DNA of 64,000 nt from Nitrospirota bacterium (GCA_023229435.1 JALNZF010000004.1:124001-188000); one strand, 5' to 3'. Shown: positions 7,489-15,734, numbered from the stretch's first letter. The notes: a model not told the origin generated them from the letters alone. Program-made: numbers and translations.

Positions 7489-8850
7489 ATGTCTGAGTCA
7501 AAGAAACCTAACCATCGCCTAAAATATGTAAAGATAAAAAAGTTTAATGATGAAGGCCTAGATATTTTTGCAATTGCCAACGTCAAAAATGGCAAAGCCC
7601 TTAATCGAAGAGAATTTATTAAAGCAGGAGGCGCTTTAATTGCAGCACTTGGGCTAAGTCAGACGTTGGGCGGATGCAGCGGTGGAGGCAGCGGTAGCGG
7701 CAGCGACCATATCCAGTTCCAGTATGAGACAAATATTACAGGCGAAAGGAGGTATCATCCTTCACATGCAAGTCTTGTCTATTCAACTGCATTCAGTCCT
7801 GATGGGAGCAGGATTGTTTCGGGCAGTGCAGATGACACTATAAAAATTTGGGATGCCACAACGGGTAGTCTTCTCCTGACACGAATAGCTAATTCTGGAT
7901 ATATCACCTCAATTGCATTCAGCCCCGATGGAAGCAGGATTGTTTCGGGCAGTGGAGATAAAACTATAAAGGTCTGGAATGCCACAACTGGTAATCTTCT
8001 TCGGATACTAACAGGTCATACTGATGTTGTCATGTCGGTAGCATTCAGTCCCGATGGAAGCGTGATTGTTTCGGGCAGTCTTGATAACTCTGTAAAAGTC
8101 TGGAATGCCACAACTGGCAATCTTCTCCTGACAATAACAGGTCATACTGCTGTTGTCATGTCGGTAGCATTCAGTCCCGACGGAAGCAGGATTGTTTCGG
8201 GCAGTCTTGATGGCACTTTAAAAATATGGAATGCCACAACTGGCAGTCTTCTCCTGACACTAACAGGTTCTAGCGCATCAGTAGCATTCAGTCCCGATGG
8301 AAGCAGGATTGTTTCGGGCAGTGGAGATGACACTATAAAGATCTTTGATGCTACAACTGGTAGTCTTCTCCTGACACTATCAGGTCATACTGATGTTGTC
8401 TATTCTGTAGCGTATAGTCATGATGCCAGCAGGATTGTTTCTGGCAGTCAAGATAATACTATAATGGTTTGGAATGCCACAAATGGCAGCCTTCTTTTGA
8501 CACTGACAGGGGACATGGGTGATGTCCGAACAGTAGCATTCAGTCCTGATGGGAGCAAGATTGTTTCAGGGGGGTTCATGCTTTTTGAGGGGTGGGATGG
8601 AAACGTAGTTATCTGGGATGCTGTGTCGGGGGCTTCTCTTTATGCTATGGTTGATCCATCTCTTTCTGGAGATACTGTGAACACGTCCGATATCAATAGC
8701 GGCAGTACTGCAGGTCTGTTAGGTCTATTCTGTACCTGTGACACTGTCTGTACCTGCAATACAGTTACCGTTTGTACGTGTGACTCCCAGATATGTACTT
8801 GTCATTCAGTTTGAACATGTCAAGCTGTGTACGGATATGAAAGACCATGA
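7489..8850 (+). CDS. exported WD40 beta-propeller lipoprotein with CTC-repeat tail and Sec442
   Basis: ATG 7489 follows GAGGAGG. Residues 40-62 form a Tat-type signal (NRREFIKAGGALIAALGLS) ending at a lipobox-like Cys63. A Gly/Ser linker leads into about seven WD40 repeats (AFSPDGSRIVSGS ... TIKIWDATTGSLL, residues ~95-390) that are nearly identical at DNA level. Residues 415-440 then carry four Cys-Thr-Cys units. The first stop is TGA 8812-8814. Read as Sec, it creates a fifth unit, Sec-Thr-Cys (442-444), and nine more residues to TGA 8848-8850. That stop overlaps the radical SAM start as ATGA. The tail resembles the selenobiotic class of radical SAM-modified peptides as I recall it. A weak hairpin (CTG 8825-8827 with CGG 8832-8834) is the only SECIS candidate. 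Total 453 residues; without read-through 441. Confidence 0.8.
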
Positions 8851-10196
8851 CTTATTATTTATCAACTGAAATATTCTCGATCCCTTACAAGGATAAGTAT
8901 ATTGTCTACGCCCCACTCAAACAAACAGCTTTCATGGTTTCACCCATGGCTGTCAATCTTTTATATAAGATTAATTTAGAAAATAATGGGCACTTTTTAA
9001 ACAAGGAAGAAAAAGAGCTCTTGACAACTTTTCGTGAATTAGGACTGATTGACGGAGCAATCGACAAATTACCTGCTCGGACAGAAGAAACATTTGCTCC
9101 CACAAATGTAACCCTTTTTCTTACTGGAAAATGTAATTTGAGATGTATTTACTGCTATGCCTCCGGCGGTGAAAAAGAAAATTCAACTATTCCTCTTAAG
9201 ATGGCCAAATCCGCAATTGACCTAATCATCAAAAATGCATTATCAAAAAATCAAAAAGTGATTGGTGTCGGTTTCCATGGAGGAGGCGAACCAACCCTTG
9301 CTTGGCAGACACTGGTCAAGTGCGTTGAATACACAAAAAGCAGATCATTGGCAACGGGCCTAAAAATTAATTTTAGTATTGCATCAAATGGCGTTATTTC
9401 AGCGAAAAGACTTGACTGGATTATGGATAATTTTACCGGTTTGAATCTATCTCTTGATGGAACCGAGGACATACAGAATTATCATAGGCCATTAGCTAAT
9501 GGCAAGGGGAGTTATAAAAAAGTAATTGACACAGTCAAGAGGATGAATGATAGGAACTTCTCTTATGGTGTTAGAGCTACTGTTACAGCCAGGAGTGTGG
9601 CTAATTTGGATAAGTACGTTGAGTTCTTTGGAATTATGTGCAAAACTAAAAATATCCATTTTGAGCCAACCTTTGCTTGTGGAAGATGTCTTTACACAGG
9701 AATAGAGGCTCCTTCACCTGATGAGTTTATTGCAGGATATAGAAAAGCTCAAAAGGTTGCAGAGAAGTTAGGAATATCTATTTATTATTCAGGTGCTCGC
9801 ATCAATACTATATCTACAATTTTCTGTAAGGCCTCCGGTGACAGTTTTTGTGTGACTCCTCAAGGTGATGTGACTTCCTGCTATGAAGTCTGTTCAAAAG
9901 ATGATTTGCGCTCAGAGGTATTTTTCTATGGGAAATACGATAATGAAGAGAAGGAATTTATATTTTACGAAAATAAATTGGCTTATTTGAGAAAGCGCAC
10001 CATAAATAATATCCCCCATTGTGAAAACTGTTTCTGCAAATACCACTGTGCAGGTGATTGTCTCGCAAAAGCCTCAGATGGAATGGATCTTATGTCAATA
10101 AATAATCCCAATCGATGCAAAATAAACCAGACATTAACGTTGGATGGGATTATAAAGATATTGGAAGGTGTGGGGAGAGTTAATCTCGGATCATAA
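8847..10196 (+). CDS. radical SAM/SPASM peptide maturase
   Basis: A 449-residue radical SAM enzyme. Residues 1-75 look like a PqqD-like peptide-recognition region (VYAPLKQTAFMVSPMAVNLL). The [4Fe-4S]-SAM motif is C96-x3-C100-x2-C103 (GKCNLRCIYCY), followed by GFHGGGEPTL and SLDGTEDIQNYHRP. The C-terminal SPASM region has two Cys clusters (FCVTPQGDVTSCYEVC and CENCFCKYHCAGDC) for auxiliary clusters. Such enzymes install thioether, C-C or related crosslinks on peptides. The ATGA overlap with the upstream read-through stop makes the CTC/UTC tail the likely substrate. The low-GC codon use matches the propeller gene and not the core genes. Confidence 0.9.
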   Translation: MTYYLSTEIFSIPYKDKYIVYAPLKQTAFMVSPMAVNLLYKINLENNGHFLNKEEKELLTTFRELGLIDGAIDKLPARTEETFAPTNVTLFLTGKCNLRCIYCYASGGEKENSTIPLKMAKSAIDLIIKNALSKNQKVIGVGFHGGGEPTLAWQTLVKCVEYTKSRSLATGLKINFSIASNGVISAKRLDWIMDNFTGLNLSLDGTEDIQNYHRPLANGKGSYKKVIDTVKRMNDRNFSYGVRATVTARSVANLDKYVEFFGIMCKTKNIHFEPTFACGRCLYTGIEAPSPDEFIAGYRKAQKVAEKLGISIYYSGARINTISTIFCKASGDSFCVTPQGDVTSCYEVCSKDDLRSEVFFYGKYDNEEKEFIFYENKLAYLRKRTINNIPHCENCFCKYHCAGDCLAKASDGMDLMSINNPNRCKINQTLTLDGIIKILEGVGRVNLGS

Positions 10197-10217
10197 ACGC
10201 TTAATTCGTTGATAGCT

Positions 10218-10293
10218 GGCTAACTAAAGGCTGAAGCTGACGGCTCACCCGGCGTAATTCCTGAGTACCCACAGCTTAGCCTGAGCGTTGAAC
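10218..10293 (+). repeat. attC-like site 1 (integron cassette recombination site)
   Basis: GGCTAAC (10218) and GTTGAAC (10287-10293, fitting GTTRRRY) flank an 11/10-base inverted pair. GGCTGAAGCTG (10229-10239) pairs with CAGCTTAGCC (10272-10281), leaving one extrahelical G. That architecture is the mark of attC sites. It sits between the radical SAM gene and the next lipoprotein. No integron integrase is visible. Confidence 0.45.
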
Positions 10294-10372
10294 TAAACCG
10301 CTTCGCGGTAGCTAAAGGCAAGAAAGGCGTTTAACCCGAAAAAAGAATATAAACATAAGAAAGGAGTAAATT

Positions 10373-11140
10373 ATGAATAGATTGATTTTATCGTGCATTT
10401 TAACTTTTTCGATTTTAGGCGCTGGCTGCGCCGGAAATACCATTACCGTAAAGGGACAGCAATTCAAATATTGGAAAAGTCCAAAAAAGGGATATATGGG
10501 CGACTACGAAGGACTGGTCGATGGACAGGCTTATACTAACAAATACTATGGTTGGTCATCCGTGTGGTTGGATCCAGACGTGAGGTTCTCCAACTACTCA
10601 AAGTTGACCATAATTGATATTGAAGACTGGACTAAAGGGGAGCCTTTAGGATATATAAGCGATGTTTCGGAAACTATATCTCAAGCTCTTGCCATGTCGT
10701 CAAGTCTAACAATAATTTTCAAGGAAGTATCTCGTAGCACAAGGGAAGACACAAAAGATGGGCTTATAATTAAAGGAGCCGTAACAGAGTATCAAGTGAA
10801 ACATGTAACAGGCATGACTGGGTTTAAGCAAGGTAAAATCATAAATGCCCAGATACGTGGAGACTACTTGCAGGCTGCTTCTCTAAATGCTGAAGCGAGT
10901 CAGAACACCGGTCAGATTAATGTTGATGTAACAACGGAATTGTTACTCGTTGACGCCGCCGATGATAAAGTAATCGGGAAAATAGTAAAAAGCGGTTTTA
11001 ATAACAGCGGAGATCTTCGAGCGGCAACGGAAAATATTTCCAAATTTGTTGGAATATTGATTAATTCATACTGGAATGAAAGCCCGGGTTTTGATCCCAA
11101 GGAACTTATTAAGGAAAAGACTGCCGGACGCTCAAAGTAA
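10373..11140 (+). CDS. lipoprotein of unknown function (possible gene cassette)
   Basis: A 255-residue protein. The N-terminus MNRLILSCILTFSILGAGC ends in a lipobox, so it should be lipidated at Cys19. The mature part has mixed alpha/beta sequence (SKLTIIDIEDW, SSLTIIFKEVSRST, NVDVTTELLLVDAADDKVIG) that resembles outer-membrane-associated lipoproteins of the DUF3313/DUF4410 type; I cannot name it securely. A GAAAGGAG ribosome site precedes ATG 10373. It lies alone between two attC-like sites, as a cassette gene would. Codon use is AT-rich like the rest of the island. Confidence 0.75.
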   Translation: MNRLILSCILTFSILGAGCAGNTITVKGQQFKYWKSPKKGYMGDYEGLVDGQAYTNKYYGWSSVWLDPDVRFSNYSKLTIIDIEDWTKGEPLGYISDVSETISQALAMSSSLTIIFKEVSRSTREDTKDGLIIKGAVTEYQVKHVTGMTGFKQGKIINAQIRGDYLQAASLNAEASQNTGQINVDVTTELLLVDAADDKVIGKIVKSGFNNSGDLRAATENISKFVGILINSYWNESPGFDPKELIKEKTAGRSK

Positions 11141-11235
11141 GATCGGCAATTGCGTTTAGTCGAAAGAGTCAAAAAAAGGTCAAAGGGGTTCTCCATTGCC
11201 CCCTTTTTTAAACAATAATCGTGAAAAAGCGAAGT

Positions 11236-11292
11236 TGTCAACCAGCGGCTGGACCGGCCCAAAAACCGCCGGTCAGCCTTATGACGTTAGGC
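11236..11292 (+). repeat. attC-like site 2
   Basis: GGCTGGACCGG (11247-11257) pairs with CCGGTCAGCC (11269-11278) with one extra G in the left arm. The right end is GTTAGGC (11286-11292), a classic R' core. The left core GTCAAC is a poorer match. It follows the lipoprotein stop by about 100 bp, the usual attC position. Confidence 0.45.
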
Positions 11293-11583
11293 AGGATGGA
11301 ACAAGTGTTGATGACGACCTCGACACAGAACATCAAGAGGATGGTCTACTTGTTATCTGTCCAGGCAAGGGCCAAAGACCGGGGCCATCTCAGTGCAATC
11401 TCCGATCTTTCACTCTATCGAAAGTTGTTCAGCAATATTTATCGCATAGGTGTTGTTCAAGTACACAAGGATGTTTGCTCGGAACGGATGCGTTACTGCG
11501 AGGTCCTAGTTTTTCAACACCCTGTCAAGTGCTGACCCCGCACCCCCTGGTGCCGAATCCGGCGACGCCGCACCGCAGTCCTT
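11293..11583. other. gene-free stretch after the attC-like site
   Basis: Open frames cross this stretch on the plus strand (for example from GTG 11221), but they run through the attC-like palindrome, have no ribosome site and give Cys/Arg/Ser-rich sequence with no family resemblance. I treat it as decayed or non-coding cassette DNA. Confidence 0.4.
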
Positions 11584-11901
11584 TCATTTGCATAGAAACA
11601 TCATCAAATCCCACGTAACGATTCTATTAATATCATCCTGATACCGATAAATAATGCTTGCCACGTTAGCGCCGGCTTTTTCGGCCGCACAGCGGGCGTT
11701 ATAGTCGCACCACTGGTCGTCCTTGCCACGCACCATGCTGATTCCTTTTGCTTCACAGTTTCTGTGCAGCCATTCGCTTCTTTTCTCAGAAGTCCTCTCT
11801 ACAGAACCCCCCCTCTGCGGCGGAGTCAATGCCGGAAGTGGTAAAGAAGGGGCGCATGCGACCACCACTAAGAGACATACGGGCAACAATAGCCGACTCA
11901 T
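11584..11901 (-). CDS. small lipoprotein, unknown function
   Basis: A 105-residue protein with an N-terminal lipoprotein signal (MSRLLLPVCLLVVVAC). The mature region contains CEAKGISMVRGKDDQWCDYNARCAAEKAG, with three Cys that could form disulfides. The start at 11901 has only a weak AGGGA ribosome site. It is oriented opposite to the preceding lipoprotein, also seen in cassette arrays. I do not recognise a family. Confidence 0.6.
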   Translation of the reverse strand: MSRLLLPVCLLVVVACAPSLPLPALTPPQRGGSVERTSEKRSEWLHRNCEAKGISMVRGKDDQWCDYNARCAAEKAGANVASIIYRYQDDINRIVTWDLMMFLCK

Positions 11902-12041
11902 TATTATTCCCTTTTAACATTCAATTTCCTGTAGATTGCTACAGGGTCACATTATAGAGGGAAGAGCTTAAGAAACCGCAGGTTGCTTAAACGATAATAG
12001 TCTTCCTCTTTATAGATACCACGCAGCTTGCTGCGAGAAGG

Positions 12042-12503
12042 TTAATTTATGGGTGCATCGGATTGTACTGGTGAAGCTCCGGCATCAGCTTTAATTTTTA
12101 CAATATCGCCGGTGAAATCTACAACATTATAACCCGGCCAGATAGGCAGCCAATTTAATATTGGGATATAATTCAAAAGGCCGCTATTAACATCGACTGC
12201 AAGGTTAGTAATCGCGATGCCGCCTGCTTTTTCAACCTGCGAGTTGACACTGTTGGAGATGTCAATGGTATTGAACGGCACAAAGGACCAGAATATTCCC
12301 CAGCCGTAAGCCGTTTGACGGAATGTTCCTACGGTTTCGAGTCTTTCTGAGGGTATCACTTGCCCGCTATTGTCGCGTATTGCACGCGACAGGGAAATAT
12401 CGTATCGGGCACCGTCAGCCTTCACCATGTTACGGGCACCGGTACATCCGGTCAACAGAATAAGTCCAATAACAGACGCCATCATAATTATTAGCGTTTT
12501 CAT
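12042..12503 (-). CDS. lipoprotein with hydrophobic patches, unknown function
   Basis: A 153-residue protein. MKTLIIMMASVIGLILLTGC is a lipoprotein signal. The mature protein includes YGWGIFWSFVPFNTIDISNS and LLNYIPILNWLPIWPGYN, which suggest membrane association rather than a soluble enzyme. Its ATG overlaps the stop of the upstream lipoprotein gene (TAATG), so the two are translationally coupled and probably work together. A CGCAGC/GCTGCG hairpin (12022-12035) lies just past its 3' end. The family is not recognised. Confidence 0.75.
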   Translation of the reverse strand: MKTLIIMMASVIGLILLTGCTGARNMVKADGARYDISLSRAIRDNSGQVIPSERLETVGTFRQTAYGWGIFWSFVPFNTIDISNSVNSQVEKAGGIAITNLAVDVNSGLLNYIPILNWLPIWPGYNVVDFTGDIVKIKADAGASPVQSDAPIN

Positions 12504-12934
12504 TATTTCTTATCCTTTCCTGTTTCTGCAACACCGCCTTTAATATTTATCCAGTTTTCTAAGACACCCACAAAGAAAGGAAGGCCAGAAACCCAAGCAC
12601 CGACTTGCATTCCGGAAACATGCACATCCAACGCATCGTTCCCCTGCGTGGCTCTGAAAACCGCAGCAGAAGCCTTGTTTGGGCCTTCTATTCTAGTTGT
12701 CGTTTGCTGAGCAGATACGCCATAACCGTAGTCGGTCCATGTTTCCGTATGCGAATATAGCACTTCCACATCAACGTCATTGCGGTACGTTTCGATATGA
12801 CTCGGGCCTGCCAGAAGCACGGGGTTGGGCACCGAGCTGACGGTTAGGTATGCGCTTGGGGCGCACCCGGTGACGCATACAATCGCAACGAAGGTAATCA
12901 GATTCTTCCATTTCCTGCCGTTTTGTTGACTCAT
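12503..12934 (-). CDS. lipoprotein, first gene of a two-lipoprotein operon
   Basis: The protein has 143 residues from the ATG at 12934, chosen because GGGAGG lies just upstream; a longer frame to 13051 has no ribosome site. Residues 1-24 are a lipoprotein signal (LITFVAIVCVTGCAPS). The mature part has VEVLYSHTETWTDYGYGVSA and ends in a Trp-rich hydrophobic segment (FFVGVLENWINIKGG). It overlaps the next lipoprotein gene by one base. A paired exported complex is plausible; no function is assigned. Confidence 0.7.
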   Translation of the reverse strand: MSQQNGRKWKNLITFVAIVCVTGCAPSAYLTVSSVPNPVLLAGPSHIETYRNDVDVEVLYSHTETWTDYGYGVSAQQTTTRIEGPNKASAAVFRATQGNDALDVHVSGMQVGAWVSGLPFFVGVLENWINIKGGVAETGKDKK

Positions 12935-13451
12935 CGATCCTCCCTTTGGGAATAAGGTTGTTGTCTTAGATGAGATGATGATAAGAACATCCTTTTCTGT
13001 AGGATTGTCCCGCTTTACTATGCCGAACTTGCCACGGTGCGAGAATAGCAAAATCCAGCGATTTATAGTAAAAAAATTCTACCCTACCATGCACCGAACT
13101 AAAGAGGTCATTGGGGTCACTTCTCGACTCGTGACAAATTAGCCTGAAATTTTTTTAAAATTTCAATATGAACTATGCAATTTCCGAATTGTGCAACTCC
13201 TACGGACTTCATGATGGAGTCTATTATTATTCATATTCATTGTCAAGCGGAGAAGAGGATACACCTCGATGCGATGTTAATCATTAAGGATCAAGTGCAG
13301 TTTGACTGTGATAAAAATGTGCTAAAATTTTCCGAAATGGACACAATTATCGTAATGGATATAATTTTTGGAATGCCGATAACGCGCCAATTTGTAAAGC
13401 AAAACGGGAAACCCGAACAACATCAACGGTCTGGTGTTTTCAGATTTTTTG
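12935..13451. other. gene-free right end of the island
   Basis: No supported gene is present. TTTGACTGTGATAAAAATGT at 13301 matches TTTGACTGTGCTAAAAATGT at 5597 next to tRNA-Glu. These paired words with internal TGTG-TAAA repeats may be integrase arm-type binding sites. The open frame across 13175-13642 reads through the tRNA fragment and is not credible. Confidence 0.45.
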
Positions 13452-13496
13452 ACTTTCACGGCGATAACGCGGGTTCAAATCCCGCTGGGGACGCCA
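13452..13496 (+). repeat. displaced 3' half of tRNA-Glu (att repeat)
   Basis: CTTTCACGGCGATAACG is identical to the anticodon-variable region of tRNA-Glu. The T arm is GCGGG-TTCAAAT-CCCGC here against GGGGG-TTCGAAT-CCCCC in the intact gene, so the changes compensate, and CTGGGGACGCCA follows. It is followed by a diverged copy of the tRNA-Glu terminator. It lacks the acceptor 5' strand and D arm, so it is not a functional tRNA. Confidence 0.85.
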
Positions 13497-13849
13497 ATCA
13501 AATTCAGGAGTTATCCCGCTGCTGCGGGGCAGTTCCTTTTCTTTTGACTGCGCCTTACTGCATATGGTTTCCCACGCCACAGAGAAAAACGCCCTCCATG
13601 AACAAAACCATAGATAATCTTTCATTTCACTCCGTTCTGTGATATTCTCATGATATTCGGTGCATGAGCAGTTACGACTTTCTGCATCTGTTGCCGATTT
13701 TTTAAGTTTCACACTGGACTCTGTACTATTTTAAACCCATACAGACACGAGCGATACATCCGTCCATGCGAGTGACGGGACGGATCCGCTATGATATCAT
13801 GACATTTCGAACCTGACCCGGAGGGGTCCACCATAAAAAGGAGGAAACT
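13497..13849. other. gene-free stretch beyond the island
   Basis: It starts with the diverged terminator copy (13507-13546). No further coding or RNA signal is visible until AAAAGGAGG before ATG 13850. Confidence 0.4.
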
Positions 13850-14764
13850 ATGAAACTGCGTACGGTAATCGGTTTGGCGGCGGTAAGTGCGGCACTCATC
13901 ATGAACATATCCCTGGCACAGGCAGAGGGGCTGAAGCCTTTCGTCCTCGGCGCGGAACCCCAGAAGGCTGACCCGGCACAGGTGGTTGTTGATGCCAAGA
14001 CGGCCTTGCTGGCACAGGGATTCGAAGTGGTCGGCACCTACTCCCCCTATCCCAATGCCACGGTGATCATTGTGACCAGCGACTCCTTGAAGGCCAACGC
14101 GTCAAAAAGCGATTTCGGCGGATACGGGGCTATCGAGCGCGTGGCAGTCACCCAAGTGAAGGACAAGGTCCAGGTGTCCTTTACCAATCCTCCTTATTGG
14201 GCGGCGGCCTATCGGATGAAGGGGAACCTGGAGGACGTGAAGGCAAAGCTGGAGGCGGCCCTGGGCAAGCAAAGGGAATTCGGTTCAGAGAAGGGGCTTA
14301 CGGAAAAACAACTGCGGAAATACAACTACACCTTCGGCATGGAGAAGTTCGACAGCCTCGGCAAGCACGAACTGGCTGAGTATAAGACCTATCATGAGGC
14401 CAAGAGCGCGGTCGAAGCCGGCCTCGCTGCGGGCAAGGCGGGAGTGACCAGGGTGTACTGCGTTGACATACCGGGCAAGGAAGAGGCGGTCTACGGCGTC
14501 GCCATGTCCAAGGGAAAAGGCGCGGACAAATACATCATGGACTACATCGACTTCGGCGATGTCAAGTCGACGGCCCACCTTCCGTATGAGATACTGGTGT
14601 CGGGGAACAAGGTGTACCATCTCTTCGCCCGGTTCCGCATTGCCATCAGTTTCCCGGACCTCAGCATGATGGGCAACAACAGCTTCATGTCCATCATGAG
14701 CGCGCCGGGAGCGATCAAGGACGCGCTGACGGAAGTGGTGTCCAGGGACAAAGAGAAGAAATAG
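13850..14764 (+). CDS. exported protein of unknown function
   Basis: A 304-residue protein with a clear signal peptide (residues 1-25, cleavage near SLAQA-EG). The mature protein repeats two similar segments: a DPAQVVVDAKTALLAQGFEV helix-strand unit followed by YPNATVIIVTSDSLK, the DUF302-like pattern of small exported domains. The second half contains GVTRVYCVDIPGKEEAVYGV and YIMDYIDFGDVKSTAHLPYE. No catalytic motif is evident. An AAAAGGAGG ribosome site precedes the start. It stands alone between the island and a toxin-antitoxin pair. The DUF302 resemblance is tentative. Confidence 0.75.
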   Translation: MKLRTVIGLAAVSAALIMNISLAQAEGLKPFVLGAEPQKADPAQVVVDAKTALLAQGFEVVGTYSPYPNATVIIVTSDSLKANASKSDFGGYGAIERVAVTQVKDKVQVSFTNPPYWAAAYRMKGNLEDVKAKLEAALGKQREFGSEKGLTEKQLRKYNYTFGMEKFDSLGKHELAEYKTYHEAKSAVEAGLAAGKAGVTRVYCVDIPGKEEAVYGVAMSKGKGADKYIMDYIDFGDVKSTAHLPYEILVSGNKVYHLFARFRIAISFPDLSMMGNNSFMSIMSAPGAIKDALTEVVSRDKEKK

Positions 14765-14887
14765 TCAGCTGGGTGCCGATGGCTCAACAGGATAACAAGT
14801 CCGGGTTTGGATACCAAGTGCAGTGAAACGACTCAATTGTTCCGGTGCGCTCAGGGATCTGTGCGGCAAGGGAGGAGAGGGGTCCTC

Positions 14888-15295
14888 ATGACCAAAAAAT
14901 GGAGCGTTCTTTTTTGCGATCCCTTTATGAAGCCCTGCCCGGTCTCGGAGTTTCTTGATTCATGCAGTTCCGAGCATCAGGTAAAGGTTCTGCACTTCCT
15001 CGAACTGCTGGAGGAGATGGGTCCCACACTGCCCCGGCCCTATGCGGACCTCCTGGAAGACGGCATCCACGAATTACGGGTCAGCCTCTCCGGCGACCCC
15101 ATGCGATTGCTCTATTTTTTCTGTTTCGAGACCTATATCATTGTGTACCGCGCGCTCCGGAAAAATTCGAGCAAAGTCCCTGTTGCATACATTCAGGAAA
15201 CGCGGCGATACCGCGAGATGTTCCTGGGCCGTGTGGGCCGCAACGATCTGGAGAAATACCGTCATGAAGACCTTCAGGAGATATCTCAGGGATAA
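14888..15295 (+). CDS. HigB/Gp49-family mRNA interferase toxin
   Basis: A 135-residue RelE-superfamily protein. The core LEDGIHELRVSLSGDPMRLLYFFCFETYIIVYRALRKNS is the phage-derived Gp49/HigB pattern, with the Arg residues expected for ribosome-dependent mRNA cleavage. The N-terminus (KKWSVLFCDPFMKPCPVSEF) matches the first strand. ATG 14888 follows GGGAGGAGAGG. The toxin gene precedes its antitoxin, the HigBA order, and overlaps it by 32 bases. Confidence 0.8.
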   Translation: MTKKWSVLFCDPFMKPCPVSEFLDSCSSEHQVKVLHFLELLEEMGPTLPRPYADLLEDGIHELRVSLSGDPMRLLYFFCFETYIIVYRALRKNSSKVPVAYIQETRRYREMFLGRVGRNDLEKYRHEDLQEISQG

Positions 15296-15548
15296 GTGCG
15301 CCGACCCTGAGTTCCTCAAACGCTACCAGGACCAATGCACGATTTGCCCGAAGACGGTGCAGATCATTACTGCGATCGCAGAACAGGGGCTTTCGAATGA
15401 AGCGGCGGCACGGAAGGCGGGTGTTGATCCGGAACATCTGGCGCTGCTGGAATCCGCAGACCGATGCTCGTTCGATGAAGTCAAAAAGCTTTCTATCGCA
15501 CTTGGCCTTTCATTACCCGATGGATGTAATAAAAAGGCGTCCTCGTAA
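15264..15548 (+). CDS. HigA-like helix-turn-helix antitoxin
   Basis: The protein has 94 residues from ATG 15264. The C-terminal half (ICPKTVQIITAIAEQGLSNEAAARKAGVD ... LALLESADRCSFDEVKKLSIALGLSL) reads as an XRE-type HTH, with the recognition helix around residues 48-60. The N-terminal FRRYLRDKCADPEFLKRYQD could wrap the toxin. It overlaps the toxin gene, so the pair is one operon and the antitoxin probably autoregulates it. The HTH is somewhat diverged, so subfamily assignment is uncertain. Confidence 0.7.
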   Translation: MKTFRRYLRDKCADPEFLKRYQDQCTICPKTVQIITAIAEQGLSNEAAARKAGVDPEHLALLESADRCSFDEVKKLSIALGLSLPDGCNKKASS

Positions 15549-15705
15549 ACATTTTCAGTAACGACAGGGAGAAGAAATATATCTTGATACTACGGCAAGC
15601 AAGGCGCTCGCAGGTTGTGAGTAAACGTGATAAACGGGATGGTGCAATGATTTGGCTCTATGGGTCTGGCGGGAAAACCGTGGCATGAACAGTCCTCGTT
15701 TTTTT

Positions 15706-15734
15706 TTGACAAGGTGATAGTGATATGGTATAGT
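15706..15734 (+). promoter_or_regulatory. strong sigma-70 promoter of the DsbA-like selenoprotein gene
   Basis: TTGACA (15706-15711) and TATAGT (15729-15734) are separated by exactly 17 bases. Transcription would start around 15741, about 50 nt before ATG 15792. A poly-T tract sits directly upstream. Confidence 0.75.

Larger units (their letters stand above)
5507..13496. mobile_element. genomic island integrated at tRNA-Glu
   Basis: The boundaries are the intact tRNA-Glu 3' half (from about 5507) and the duplicated 3' half (13452-13496), each followed by the same terminator-like sequence. A second related pair, TTTGACTGTGCTAAAAATGT at 5597 and TTTGACTGTGATAAAAATGT at 13301, may be integrase arm sites. 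The cargo from 7.0 kb on is visibly more AT-rich than the flanks. No integrase gene is visible inside, and plasmid-type debris is present, so the element looks decayed and immobile. Cargo includes a VapBC-type pair, the propeller/radical SAM pair and lipoproteins. Confidence 0.7.

Noticed and set aside
10295..10312. CCGC-TTC-GCGG hairpin as a terminator of the radical SAM gene
   Set aside because: No T tract follows; it more likely belongs to the attC-like region or is incidental.
11221..11535. 104-residue plus-strand frame
   Set aside because: It reads through the attC-like palindrome, has no ribosome site and no family-like sequence.
13175..13642. 155-residue plus-strand frame
   Set aside because: It reads across the tRNA-Glu fragment and terminator-like repeat.
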